DNA of 64,000 nucleotides from Erodium maritimum (lineage: Eukaryota > Streptophyta > Magnoliopsida > Geraniales > Geraniaceae): positions 82,589,043-82,653,042 of the forward strand of contig OY997588.1 in assembly GCA_963921825.1 (NCBI GenBank), in the 5' to 3' direction. The translations under genes were made by a program, and so were the position numbers. Of this stretch, positions 20,355 to 31,115 are shown piece after piece. Each line of letters opens with the position of its first letter. The first letter of the stretch is position 1. The notes below the pieces were generated by a model. The model saw only the letters and a program-made list of their open reading frames with translations, ran no database searches and was not told where the DNA came from.

Positions 20355-21540
20355 TTGTCAAAGGCTTTCAGCAGAAGGAAGGCATTGACTACACCGAGAT
20401 TTTCTCTCCAGTTTTTAAGCTGGTGACTATTCGAACAATTCTTGGGTTAGTGGCAAAAGAAGATCTACACCTTCAACAGATGGATGTGAAGACTGCTTTC
20501 CTTCACGGTGAGTTAGAAGAAGAGATCTACTTGAGACAACCAGAGGGTTTCGAGGTCAAAGGAAAGGAGAAGATGGTGTGCAAGCTCCAAAAGAGTTTGT
20601 ACGGTTTAAAGCAAGCTCCAAGGCAGTGGTATAAGAAGTTCGACAACTTCATGAAGAAAGTCGAGTTCAGGAGGTGTGAGGCAGATCATTGCTGCTACTT
20701 CAAGAGACTTGGTAACTCATATTTGATAGTATTGCTATATGTTGATGACATGTTAATAGCAGTAGCAGATCTTACAGAGATCGAGAAGTTAAAGAAGAGG
20801 TTGTCGAAGGAGTCCGAGATGAAGGATCTCGGGGCTACAAAGCAAATTCTCGGGATGAGGATTACACGGAGCAAAGAGGGGCTGAAACTGTCACAAGAAG
20901 ATTATGTGAAGAAGGTCGTGAAAAGGTTCAACATGGACGATGCCAAGTCTGTTGGAACTCCTCTAGACAATCACTTTCGTTTGTATAAAGGCGACTCGCC
21001 CGTGACAGAAGAAGATATGGAGTAAATGGATAAGATTCCGTACGCTTCAGCTATCAGAAGTCTTATGTATGCTATGGTTTGCACGAGACCGGATATTGCA
21101 CATGCAGTGGGAGTTGTGAGCCGATTTATGAGTGATCCGGGCAAACAACATTGGGAAGCCGTGAAGTGGATTTTCAGGTACCTTAAAGGAAGCTCAAGTA
21201 CGACACTGTGCTTCAGGAAGTCCAATTTGGGACTTGAAGGGTTCGAGGATGCAAACTACGGTGGCTACATCGATATTAGAAAGAGTACGCCCGGTTATGT
21301 CTACACGTTCAGAGGTACTGCAATCAGATGGATTTCAAGGTTACAGAAGATCGTTACTCTTTCTAGCTGCGAGGCTGAGTACGTGGTCGTGACAGAGGCT
21401 ACAAAGGAGATGATTTGGCTTCAGTCCTTTCTACAGGAGCTGGGGCATAATCAGGAGGGCAATGTTCTTCACTGCGACAGTCAGAGCGCCATTTACTTGG
21501 CGAAGAACCCGACGTACCATGCTCGAATGAAGCATATATA
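20355..21540 (+). pseudogene. Copia reverse transcriptase and RNase H
   Basis: The RT frame resumes at KGFQQKEGIDYTEIFSPVFK and continues with LHLQQMDVKTAFLHGELEEE, KSLYGLKQAPRQWYKKFD and the catalytic YVDDM at about 20740. A TAA at 21023 interrupts it. The same frame then reads YASAIRSLMYAMVCTRPDIAH, and RNase H follows with SSCEAEYVVVTEATKE and LHCDSQSAIYLAKNPTYHAR. A TAG stops it at 21539, and the tail (RYHFIREALEDKM, NPADLFTKVVPNEKL) continues in frame to 21692. The N-terminal part of RT is missing. Confidence 0.92.
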
Positions 21541-21760
21541 GCTTCGTTACCACTTCATCAGAGAGGCTTTGGAGGACAAGATGCTAGTTCTCAAGAAGAT
21601 CGCAGGTAATGAGAATCCTGCGGATTTGTTTACGAAGGTCGTGCCAAATGAGAAGCTGAAGTTGTGTGCAACTTCAGTAGGCTTAGTCGAGTGAAGAGCC
21701 GAGCCCCCGCTTGTAAATGCTTAAAGACAGGTGATCGAGATTAGTCTTCAAGTGAGAGAT

Positions 21761-22171
21761 TGTTAGGCGTGAAGCCCAACTCAATCACATGGGCTGCGTG
21801 GGCCCCACTCTTTGTTATCTTGTGTTGCACACATGAATTAGGCGATGAAGCCTAGTCTAGGGTTTCCTATTTGTGTTCTCCATTGTACCTATATAATGGC
21901 TTGTATCCGTGTAGTATTTGTATGTAGCAAAAAACAGAAACAAAAGGGGTATAAGGTGCTGCGCGTGAGAGACAAAGAGAGAGAGAGAGGTGAGTTTGAG
22001 TGCTGTATTCAAACTCCATTAGAGATTATAGTGAAATAGGCTTTACAGGCGGCAACTGGACGTAGCTCCTATTCTGGGAGTGAACCAGTATAAATATCTG
22101 GTGTTATTTCCTTTATCGTCTTTATTGTTCATCGTTCTTCGGGGACAAGAATTAGGGTTTAATTCCTTTCA
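21761..22171 (+). repeat. Copia 3' LTR (411 bp)
   Basis: It is the same sequence as the 5' LTR with a shorter GA tract. It is preceded by the polypurine-like AAGTGAGAGAT and followed by the target duplication CATCC at 22172-22176. Confidence 0.93.
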
Positions 22172-22213
22172 CATCCACCATCTATTTCCTCTGCTGTCGG
22201 TGCCTGAAAACCC

Positions 22214-22730
22214 ATGGGTGGAGATTATTGGACGGAGTCCCACTTATCCAACATAAGCGACAATTGGGAGCATTGGTCACCACTGCGTGTTTCCATTCCT
22301 TCTCACTACATCCCCGAAGAGATGTATTATTCTCCTCCAGCGGTAGAGGATGATGTGGAGCCACCAACGCTCATAGAGGATTCATTGGTTGTTACAATCT
22401 TTTAAAAAAGAAGGGCCACCAATAGAGTTTGGGTCACAAGAGGTGGACCAAAAAACACCTCCACGTCAGGGAGAAACACTTCCGGAAGAAGAAGAAGAAG
22501 AAGAAGAAGAAGAAGAAGAAGAAGAAGAAGAAGAAGAAGAAGAAGAAGAAGAAGAACCGCAACATGAAGACTCCTCCAAGTTCGAAGAATATTAGGGCTA
22601 CTCCTCCTTTGAAGGGTGTTCCGGTAGCTGGTACAAATGGTCACCCCTAGTCCTCATAGTTATCATACTCCTCCGATGTGCTTTGATGTGTATGATCAAT
22701 GTTCTTCGTTTGTATCGAAGAGGCCGCTAG
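22214..22730 (+). pseudogene. Small acidic hypothetical protein with poly-Glu and a C-terminal membrane segment, 5' UTR split by copia
   Basis: The frame starts MGGDYWTESHLSNISDNWE, then shifts near 22395 into a frame with 24 consecutive GAA codons (poly-Glu). That frame continues as PQHEDSSKFEEY, a TAG at 22593, then GYSSFEGCSGSWYKWSPL and VLIVIILLRCALMCMI, a good transmembrane helix, and ends in RLYRRGR. The TATA box 51 bp before the copia insertion and the leader on both sides suggest a real former gene of about 150 residues. I do not recognise the family. It may belong to the host or to the surrounding Harbinger relic. The frameshift and stop suggest decay, though the GAA tract makes sequencing error possible. 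Confidence 0.4.
22485..22556 (+). repeat. (GAA)24 microsatellite
   Basis: A pure run of 24 GAA triplets (72 bp) encodes poly-Glu in the local reading frame. Confidence 0.97.
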
Positions 22731-24530
22731 TTTTTCAATGTGTTGGTCTTTAATATTACAATAGGAACTCTATAAATTAATAGTCATGAGACCATCAAAA
22801 TTTATTAATTATAAGAATTTTTAATTTAACCACGTATCACCGAGTCGGGATCAAACAAAAATATTATCTTAGAGAGTTTATTAAATAAATGAGTATTAAT
22901 TTATTGAGTTTTTACTGTATGTGTAATATTCAGTTTTATGTAACTTTCCTAGTAAAAATGTTATGGTTATTAATTTTGTTGTTGTTGAATAAAAAAATAT
23001 CGGGTGTATCGAGCTTATTAGGTATTAAATTATATGAAAATCGTATTTCAGACAACTAACAAATTTAATAAAATCTAACAGCTAATTGACAACTAATTGG
23101 AGTTTCACCACTACATAACCATATCACACCATCAGACTAGAATAGCATAATTAATAGAACGACCAACTAATTAATCATAGACTATAAACTCCAATCGACG
23201 TCAGACCATTGCACATGCTCTTAGTAGCATAGGTTTCAACCTCTATCTTCTTCTTGCTTTGCTTGGCTTCACGTTCTCTTGCTCTCATTACCTTTTATGA
23301 CTAGATGTTTCTCTTTAAGTGGTAAAATCTCTTCTCCTTCCTCTTGGATGGACCCTCAAGGAATTATTTTTCTAAGAATTTCATACTGTGGGTGGAGTTC
23401 CGCATTTTTGGACACCAGTGTTATTTAAATAGTTGTCCAGATTTAGAGGTCCACAACGTGGAGTTCATCGTGGAGGGTGTTACACAATGCCTTCCATGGC
23501 GTTGAATGCTCTCTAAAAATACGGGTCGAAGTTGGTCTAGTTTCCACGGCGTGGGAACCAACATGGAGTCCCCTCCACGCAATGGAGCAAGCACGCACCC
23601 TAAACCCTAGAAAAAACCTAGCTCCTCGTATGTCCATGTCAACTCCACGTTGTGGAGGTGTAGGGTATGATGCTCCAAACTCATTTAGCTATTTCCTTCC
23701 CATTCCGTCTGGATTCCTGAGGTCTCCATCTCATCAATTGTTGTTCTCGAGCTCCTACCACGTACTTTGAGACTAATCTAACAGTAACAAATGATAGTTA
23801 GAGGATCACACATGAAAATAAAAACAATATAGAACATAGGGACCCAAATATACTTATGAGATGTGTCTCATCATCAAAGTTGGAAGATGTCGATAAAAAC
23901 CTAAATTCAAAACCCATAATTTAGCTTTTAACCCTAAATTTCACACCTCCACTCTTCACGCTCCTCTCTCTACTGATATACGAAACTATGTCGTTTTTGA
24001 CCTCGAACTTCACTCATTCCTTCTTTAATCCTTAAAGGCCTGCCTTGAGCACACGAGAGTCTGACGTCTCTTTCCACTCCACTAAAGTGTTTACGAATGC
24101 AGATTTTTCTCGGGAGAATCAAGACTGCTAGAAGCTGAAATTTTTTTCTCACCACCTAGTACAATCCTCCTCTTCCTTTCTCCGGCGACCCCGAATTCTG
24201 GCCATCTTTGTACGACCACTACTTGTATCCATTGAGGTTGGAGTTGCTCAAGCTCATCGCTAGAGTTCACGAATCAGAGCCACTACAACCTCTACACTCG
24301 ATGGAAGAGATCAGCAACGTCCTCTTACAACGGCCTTGGACATCAACATAGACAAGATCAATATATATCACCAAACGACATGATGGAAGTATCTCTCAAT
24401 AATATGGTATGATCATTTTTGGTTTCCATGCCCTTGATACCGGTTATATACTTATACAACCCCATCAATCTGAAACAATTAAATAACGTTTCCAAAAGAA
24501 TGTGAAGTGTGTATGTCCTATAAATGTTCC
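22731..24530. other. AT-rich intergenic DNA
   Basis: 22740-23220 is AT-rich and may be the tail of the Harbinger relic. 23440-23660 has a cluster of near-palindromic CCACG/CGTGG motifs (CCACAACGTGG, CCACGGCGTGG, CCACGTTGTGG) without an obvious gene. 23770-24530 holds nothing that I can assign. Confidence 0.35.
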
Positions 24531-24811
24531 AGAATTATCAGTTCACAGTCCACTACATAATTCATGTTCAAAATACATTATATGCAGATCAGGTTTGTTA
24601 GCAATATTACATAATACTAATTTATTTTCTGAACTTAGTTGTGTGTTATGCATGATGATTTGAATTAATAAAAGTTGACTTTGCTTCAAGAAAATAAGGA
24701 GGGAGAGAACAAAACAGATGGAGAAAAACGAGAAGAAGCTGACAGGTAGGAGCCAACTAATATAAGCATAATGAAAATGGATAAAAAAAGACTTAAGATA
24801 ATGAGAAAACT

Positions 24812-24893
24812 CGTGGACGGCAGGATTTGAACCTGCGCGGGCAAAGGCCACATGATTTCTAGTCATGCCCGATAACCACTCCGGCACATCACA
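24812..24893 (-). tRNA. tRNA-Ser (anticodon AGA), probably a pseudogene
   Basis: The minus strand reads TGCCGGAGTGGTTATCGGGC (D arm), then CATGA-CTAGAAA-TCATG, a five-pair anticodon stem with anticodon AGA. A long class II variable arm (GTGGCCTTTGCCCGC) follows, then the T arm GCAGGTTCAAATCCTGC and CGTCCACG. There is no intron. The acceptor stem is damaged: the 5' strand TGTGATG pairs with CGTCCAC only at positions 4-7, while the top three pairs are mismatched. The plant tRNA-Ser(AGA) I know starts GTGGACG. The variable arm also has one mismatch. The internal Pol III boxes A and B look intact. RNase P processing and charging would probably be impaired. Confidence 0.8.
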
Positions 24894-25110
24894 TGATTGG
24901 TGACCTTTGTGTTTTTTTACTACACAATAGTTTCAAACAAAATGAAAATAGATCATTGTGTAACATTGATAATTTGACAAAAATATAAATCACAAAACAT
25001 TATACTCTGCGGGGATGTAAAACGAAAAGAAAAAAAAAACACCTTCAGAGTGTAGAAATAATTTATCTAATAGTGGTGATATGTTTTAGTTTTCATTCTT
25101 CCATACTTTA

Positions 25111-25418
25111 GAGCATCCTCAATGCTAAAAGTCAGCAAATTGTGGTAAGACTGACTGTTAGAATATTAAATTAATATTTTCAACCTTACAGTCATTCTAA
25201 CAGTCAGCACCCCTGCAATGCTAGCATGTTTGTGCTGACTGTTCGTGATATTTTTCTTCACAAATTTCTCCCCGCCGACGGTAAGCGCCGGCTGTGAGCT
25301 TACCACCTCCTCTTACCACCAGCAATATTTAAATGATTTCTCTCTCTCTTATTTTTTGCATTCTCTCTCTTTCTTTTGTGCTTACTACCAGCTCCCAGCC
25401 CATGCATTGTGGATGCTC
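25111..25418. mobile_element. Tourist-like MITE (PIF/Harbinger), 308 bp
   Basis: The left end GAGCATCCTCAATGC and the right end (minus strand) GAGCATCCACAATGC form the inverted repeat. TTA flanks both sides (25108-25110 and 25419-25421). The termini match those of the 12434-14810 element at the first eight bases, so that group of transposases may have moved it. It has no coding capacity. Confidence 0.85.
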
Positions 25419-25421
25419 TTA

Positions 25422-26190
25422 CTAATTTCAAGAGATTTAGGAATAGTGAAATTGGGAATTTAATCTAATCCTATGTTTTGATGCTCCATTCAGGAATGTA
25501 TCAAGCATTTGTCTTTCTAAATGGAAATCCTGCCATTGATAAACTCTAACTAAACTTGTATAGAAGCAGGACAAAATCCAAAGATACTGAATTGGGTCTG
25601 GCAAATCTGACACAACCTACGTACATTAGCTTTGAATTTAAACTCAATACTAGTTACAGAGCTTGGAGCATGCCTAATCGTTGACGTTTTATGGGAGAAA
25701 AGGGGTGATGTTTTACAAGAAAAACAGATGAAAGCGCAGTTTTGTTTGACGAAAAGGAACGAAAAAAACGCATGTGGCACTTATTCCTAAGTCGTTGAAA
25801 ATCGTCATGTCCTCGATGATTTTCACCCTTTGACATTTGGTGGACTCCGAACTTAATTCCAATTAACCCTAAAAATTAAGTCAATAATTCTTGTTCACTC
25901 ACAACTCTCATACTATTCCATTTACCATATATTTTTAATTTTCTCTCATTTCTTTCATGGATAACTTACCTAAACAATAATATCTCTAAGAGAAATGAGT
26001 ATATACTTCACAACCAACTCTTCCATTATGTGGAACAAAGTATCTTGAATCCCTTACCCGCGATACAAAGACTGTTTTAAAGAGTTTATGATGGTCCAGT
26101 GACTGCTCCAACTCACCCAAAAAGAATATATTAGGAGAGGGCGTGAGGAAGAGCATGAACATCTCATGCGAGACTATTTCTGTAACCAAT
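25422..26190. other. Intergenic DNA beside the copia solo LTR
   Basis: Small minus-strand frames (25550-25780 and 25986-26189) have no recognisable domain. The segment 25980-26190 and the sequence after 26626 were contiguous before the solo LTR inserted. Confidence 0.35.
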
Positions 26191-26625
26191 TGTTAGGTGT
26201 GTGTGAAAGCTAATTTCATCACATGGGCTGCTCGTGGGTCCCACTTCACCCACCAAGGACTCTTCATCTTCCCGTGGGCCCCCACCTCACCTACCAATCT
26301 TCATGCCTATATATACATGAGTGCAACCGTGTATTGTAGTATGTAGAAGAGCAATAGTTTAGGTAGTATGAGTTGTGTTATGTTGTGAGTAGCACAAATA
26401 GAAAAGGTACAGAGAGGTGAGCGAAAAAAGGGGTTTTATCAGAGAGAGTTAGTGTATTCAATGCTCCATTTGAGATTATAGTGAATCAGGCTTTACAGGC
26501 GGCAACTGGACGTAGCTCCTATTTTGGGAGTGAACCAATATAAATCTCTGGTGTCCTTTTTTCTTTTATCGTCTTTTATTGTTCATCGTTCTTCGGGGAC
26601 AGGAATTTGGGTTTAATTCCTTTCA
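26191..26625 (+). mobile_element. Copia solo LTR, 435 bp
   Basis: It starts TGTTAGGTGTG and ends TTCCTTTCA, with perfect 5-bp target duplications CCAAT at 26186-26190 and 26626-26630. The right half (GGCAACTGGACGTAGCTCC onward) is nearly the same as the LTRs at 18111 and 21761, while the left half is more divergent. It is therefore a related subfamily. No internal region remains, as after LTR-LTR recombination. Confidence 0.92.
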
Positions 26626-26639
26626 CCAATCAGTGCACA

Positions 26640-26893
26640 CCTAACCTTAACTTCACCTTTGTTTCTGAATACCGAAAGATGTTTTTATTGTATTGTGGAG
26701 GCTTTGGAACAACATGGACAATGTAAGCTATGTCCCGTGCCTCTTCAAAATCCTTTCCCTTGATACTGACCACGAGGACACGACCCCCAACAGCTATGAG
26801 GTTCTCAATAAAGTCTAGTGTTGCCCAACATGAAATATCTTTGCAGAGCGTTCTTGACCTCTTTAAGACTTTAAAACACAATTGCCTTATCAT
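26640..26893 (-). pseudogene. Fragment of phosphoribosylamine-glycine ligase (GARS/PurD), C-terminal region
   Basis: On the minus strand one frame gives KIFHVG. A shift then gives TLDFIENLIAVGGRVLVVSI and KGKDFEEARDIAY. GARS proteins carry the pattern KIFHAGT-ALD-G-I-GGRVLGVTAKGKDLEEAR-AY near the C-terminus, so the two frames together match the family in order. GARS catalyses the second step of purine synthesis (phosphoribosylamine + glycine + ATP), in plants in plastids and mitochondria. Only about 70 residues are recognisable and the frame is shifted, so this is a dead fragment. A copia solo LTR inserted 14 bp past its downstream end. The match is from memory of the family, not from an alignment. 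Confidence 0.6.
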
Positions 26894-26929
26894 AGAATCC
26901 CAGATAGACTTTATTTTCCATTACCACCA

Positions 26930-27125
26930 TATTGCAGATAAGGGTGTCCATGGGTCGGGTTCCCGCCTCGTGGTCAAAATTTGGAACCGACCCGGAGTGA
27001 CTAGGTCCAAAATTTTTAATCCAGTCCCGACCCCAGGACCAAGAAAGGACTTTCGAACCCGGTTCACCGGGTTAGAACAACCCATCTGAATTTGTTAAAA
27101 ATTAACCAAACTAACAGCAAGTAAT
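26930..27125. other. Short GC-richer stretch of unknown origin
   Basis: GGGTGTCCATGGGTCGGGTTCCCGCC and later CCCGGTTCACCGGGTT give local palindromes. The opening resembles the ends of some plant hAT-type MITEs, but I found no matching partner end. Confidence 0.25.
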
Positions 27126-27151
27126 AACATATGTATTTGCAAATATTTTTT

Positions 27152-27650
27152 GGGTTGATTGTTGAAACTTACCCTTATGTATTGGTCACGGACATTATGC
27201 TACCCTCCTTTTCAAAATGATATTTGCGGTACCTTATCTATTGGTCACGCTATTACGTTAGGAAAAATAGAAAGTAAAATGTCATTTTTTCCATTCTGTT
27301 AGTCATATGACCTCGAGTGTCATATAATGGATGGTAAAATGACGTTTCTCCCCTTAAGTATTTGACCTATATATATATATTTTATAAGGAACAACAACGA
27401 GGGTGCAATGATAATGTTCCTTATAAAATGTATAAAAGTCAAATAATGAAGGAAAAAACGTCATTTTACCATCCATTATATGACACTTGAGGTCATATGA
27501 CTAACGGAATGGAAAAATGGCATTTTACCATCTATTTTTCCTAACGTAATCGCGTGACCAATAGATAAGGTACCGCAAATATCATTTTGAAAAGGAGGAT
27601 AGCATAGTGTTTGTGACCAATACATAAGGGTAAATTTCAACAATTAACCC
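27152..27650. mobile_element. Mutator-type foldback MITE, 499 bp
   Basis: Almost the whole element is one inverted repeat with arms of about 220-240 bp. The ends are GGGTTGATTGTTGAAA and GGGTTAATTGTTGAAA, followed by TACCCTTATGTATTGGTCAC. The perfect 9-bp target duplication ATATTTTTT (27143-27151 and 27651-27659) points to Mutator-type transposition. It has no coding capacity. A transcript through it would fold into a long double strand. Confidence 0.9.
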
Positions 27651-29374
27651 ATATTTTTTTTCATTGACCCAAAAACCATTGAAAAGTGATAAAATAATAC
27701 TTAAAAGCTCTTGATTTGACTACTTCTTAATGACGAAAAAGCGCCCTACCCTATTAAAATTTTCTTTAAAATCCAAAGCTTACAAACATCAAACGATGAG
27801 TTTTTGGAACTGTCAAAATTTGTATGACCTTATTTTATATTTATGATATTAGCTTTAGATGATCATGATGCAACATGTTTTAACAAAAGTTCTTTTCTAT
27901 TAAATGATGATGAACTAGCTTAGTTTTCTTTTCAATTCACTTCTAAAGCAAACTAGAGAGAACAATAAGTAAGCATGCCAATAATGATCCAAAACACAAT
28001 AAAATTAAAAGTTAAATATTGAAACTTACTTTTAAGTATTGGTCACGAACACTACACTATCCATGTTAGCAAAATCACATATGTCATACATAAAGTATTG
28101 ATCACGCGGTTCTGTTAATGAAAATGGCCGGAATATTCCATTCTGTTAGCCATGTGACAGTTAGTTGAGAGTAAAATGACGATTTTGACCTTACTCATAT
28201 CAACCTTATAACTTTAATATGGGAAATTACCATTTTACCCTTATTTTATAATAAATAAGGTTATCATAAAATAAGGGTAAAATGGTAATTTTCCATATTA
28301 AAGTCATAAGGTTGATATGAGTAAGGTCAAAATCGTCATTTTACTCTCAGCTAACTGTCACATGGCTAACAAAATGGAATATTCCGTCCATTGTCACTAA
28401 CAGAATCGTGTGACCAATATTTTATGTATGACATATGTGATTTTGCAAACATGGGTAGTGTAGTGTTCGTGACTAATACTTAAGAGTACGTTTCTGTCAC
28501 GCCCCGAATTCGGTAGAACCGAACCCGGAACGCGAACGGTGAAGCAATAAAACAGTTTTCAAACATTTTAATAAACCGCTTAAAATTTCCACTTTGAGTT
28601 AAACAAAATAATATTTTTACAACTGAAATTACGTCCAAAACAAGCGCACAAAAACCAACATGTACGTCGCTAGACTCCCAAAAACCCGGACTCCCGCTCC
28701 CAGCTCTTCAAGCTTCGAGAGTTCCCCTAGTCCTCCTCGCGACCAGTACCTGTAGGAAAAGCAGCTAGGGGTGAGCATTCGCTCACCACCACGGATACCA
28801 GACTGACTATGACATACTAACAGAAAATGCCAGAAACACCAACAACAACCCAAACACCGGGGACTACTATCCCCAAACTCAAGTAACCCGACTGTCACAC
28901 GAACTGTTACTTTCCCCAACCAACTCAACCCAGACACGTAATGTAGACCCGACACAGCGGTTACGACCTCCACCAACGACACAAAAGATAACCACGCAAC
29001 ACCCAAGATCACAAAGGATCGCACACCAAACAAGATCACAAAGGATCGAACTCCAGCTGCTCAGTGCCGGTTGCTAACCGGCTGGGCTCGAGCCTGCCCC
29101 ACGCAACTTTCCCCGATCTCTGTCAGGCCAGGCGATTGACCTGTTAGCGATATATGCCACAATACTTTTCCGATAGCTGGTCGAAAGGGGAGCCGCCCTC
29201 CATCGCCGAAGAATGCATAACTTTACCGATCTCTGTCGGAAGGCTAGCTAACCCCCACACGCGCGACCACAGGACCCCTTTATTGTCAGGCGGGCCCCCA
29301 ACCTCAGGCAACCACAATCACAACCAAAGTTCAACAACAAGCGACAACACATGTTTAACACCCCCACAAGCACA

Positions 29375-29690
29375 CATGGCCACCCACGACACACACAACA
29401 GTAACACACGAGTTCAACACCCCAAAGGCACACCTGGCCACATACGACACACAAACAGTAAAATACGGGTTCAACTCCCCACGGGCACTCATGGCCACCC
29501 AAGACACACAAACAGTAAAATACGGGTTTAACTCCCCACGGGCACTCATGGCCACCCAAGACACACAAACAATAAAATACGGGTTCAACTCCCCACAGGC
29601 ACTCATGGCCACCCAAGACACACAAACAGTAAAATACGGGTTCAACTCCCCACGGGCACTCATGGCCACCCAAGACACACAAACAATTCA
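29375..29690. repeat. 57-bp minisatellite in giant element copy 3
   Basis: CACTCATGGCCACCC starts at 29486, 29543, 29600 and 29657, an exact 57-bp period with few changes. The flanking units to the left are more divergent. This is the most regular of the arrays in the family. Confidence 0.92.
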
Positions 29691-31115
29691 ATCAACCTCC
29701 GGGCACAACCAAATGCCTCCAGTATTTCTAATGTTCGATAACTTCGCTTATCCTACGACACTACTAAGTGTCACATGCCTTTCTATTGTTCGATACGTTC
29801 ACGTATCATACGACACCACCCGGTGTCGCCTGCCTTTCTATTATTCGATAAACTTACCTATCCCACGACACCCAAGTGTCACATGCATTTCTACTGTTAA
29901 CTTTCCCTAACCAGAGCCAAGATCCGGCTACTTTTCCCTACCTCGTAACGCTTTCCAAATATCCACGCTCAAGCTCTGTCATGCTCGCAATCACCCGCTT
30001 AGCCTCCTCTTTCCGCGGTCGGCGGCACGATCTAACAAGATCACAAATTAAAACACTTTTTAAGTTCGCAGGCAAAGCTGAATTTTAATGAATTTGACGC
30101 CCAAACGCGACCCCGACAATGCCGATCACTCCCAAACTTCCCAATTACTCGACATTGTCAACAAAGGGCCCGGAAAAGCCCGATTCGCCCGGCTCGGCGA
30201 ATCTGCCTGGGATTGGAAAACGCCCTTCCGGGGCTCCGAAAATTCCCGTTTTCATTTCTACGACCTTAGAATAGTTCAAGGGTTCCAATGCAATCGACGA
30301 AATCAATTTCCGACTTCTGAGCGATTTAATTCGCGTTTAAAGTTTCTAAACCCGAAATTTCTAACTTTCACAATTTAATTCCATAATTCGTTCCGGGTGT
30401 GAGTTATCGACTTGGGGATCGTCCAAGACTACCCGAACACGAAAAACACGAGGCCTGACCAAGTGGGCCCCACACGGCCACAACGAAAAATGTTCCATTT
30501 CGCCCCAAAACGTTCCTAACGAACCCCAATCCTTAACCCAACCTTAATCAACCCATTTAAACTCAAACCCTAAAATTCAAACGTTCCAAAACGAGAAAAA
30601 GACGGGTTCTCACAGTAGGGAATGATGACGGGAGTTCGATTCTTCAACCGTTGAGACGATCCGTCAGTCGGATGTTCGGGAAAATCGACAAAACCCAACT
30701 TCTCTCTTCTTTCTCTCCTTCCCTTTCTCTCTCTTCTTTCTCTCTCTATTTCTTCTCTTTTTTTGGTTAATGGCCGGACAGCTCAAGTCCATTCCCTTTT
30801 GTTTTGTTCAAATTACCAACTACTACCTCTTAATTACTAAACTACGACTCATACTTCTTTTTCTTTAATTTAAAAACCAACCACCACCACATTTCTGACA
30901 AGTGTCTTGTGGGTCCCAACCTTTAAAAAAATCTTTGTAGATATTTTTCTGTCAGATTCGCGAAATTCGACCGTCTCGGGCCCCGAACGGGCCCATTTTT
31001 CAAGAAATTACGAAAATTCACGGGCTACAAGGAAACGGCTCAACTAAGACCGCTGTAACAACGGATAAGCTTTTTGGATCCAAAACGGGCCTCGAACGGA
31101 CCAAAACGTCGCACA

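Larger units (their letters stand above)
18111..22171 (+). mobile_element. Ty1/copia retrotransposon, degenerate and internally deleted, 4.06 kb
   Basis: Two LTRs (18111-18542 and 21761-22171) start TGTTAGGCGTGAAG and end TTCCTTTCA. They are flanked by the perfect 5-bp target duplication CATCC (about 18106-18110 and 22172-22176). The primer site TGGTATCAGAGC follows the 5' LTR and a weak polypurine tract (AAGTGAGAGAT) precedes the 3' LTR. The domain order gag, protease, integrase, RT, RNase H is copia. Most of the integrase and the start of RT are lost at about 20160-20350, where a SINE-like insert sits. Stops at 19522, 20047, 21023 and 21539 and a frameshift near 19180-19230 make it non-functional. 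By hand count the LTRs differ at roughly 27 sites over about 400 bp plus indels, so the insertion is not recent. Confidence 0.95.
16977..23220 (+). mobile_element. Possible PIF/Harbinger relic, split by a copia element
   Basis: The left end GAACATGTATAGTTG preceded by TAA, and the right end (minus strand) GAGCATGTGCAATGG followed on the plus strand by TTA, resemble the Harbinger termini seen at 12434. They enclose a Harbinger transposase relic and a promoter plus small ORF. The putative target duplication differs at its middle base (TAA versus TTA), so the outer limits are tentative. Without the copia insert the element would be about 2.2 kb. Confidence 0.4.

Noticed and set aside
24543-24887. 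Minus-strand frame beginning MPEWLSGMTRNHVAFARAGS
   Set aside because: The first third is the tRNA-Ser sequence read as protein. This is a familiar artefact.
29248-29691. Minus-strand frame of 147 codons with repeated GGHECPWGVEPVFYCLCV-like units
   Set aside because: It is a translation of the 57-bp minisatellite (57 is a multiple of 3, so the frame stays open). It is not conserved as protein in the other copies.
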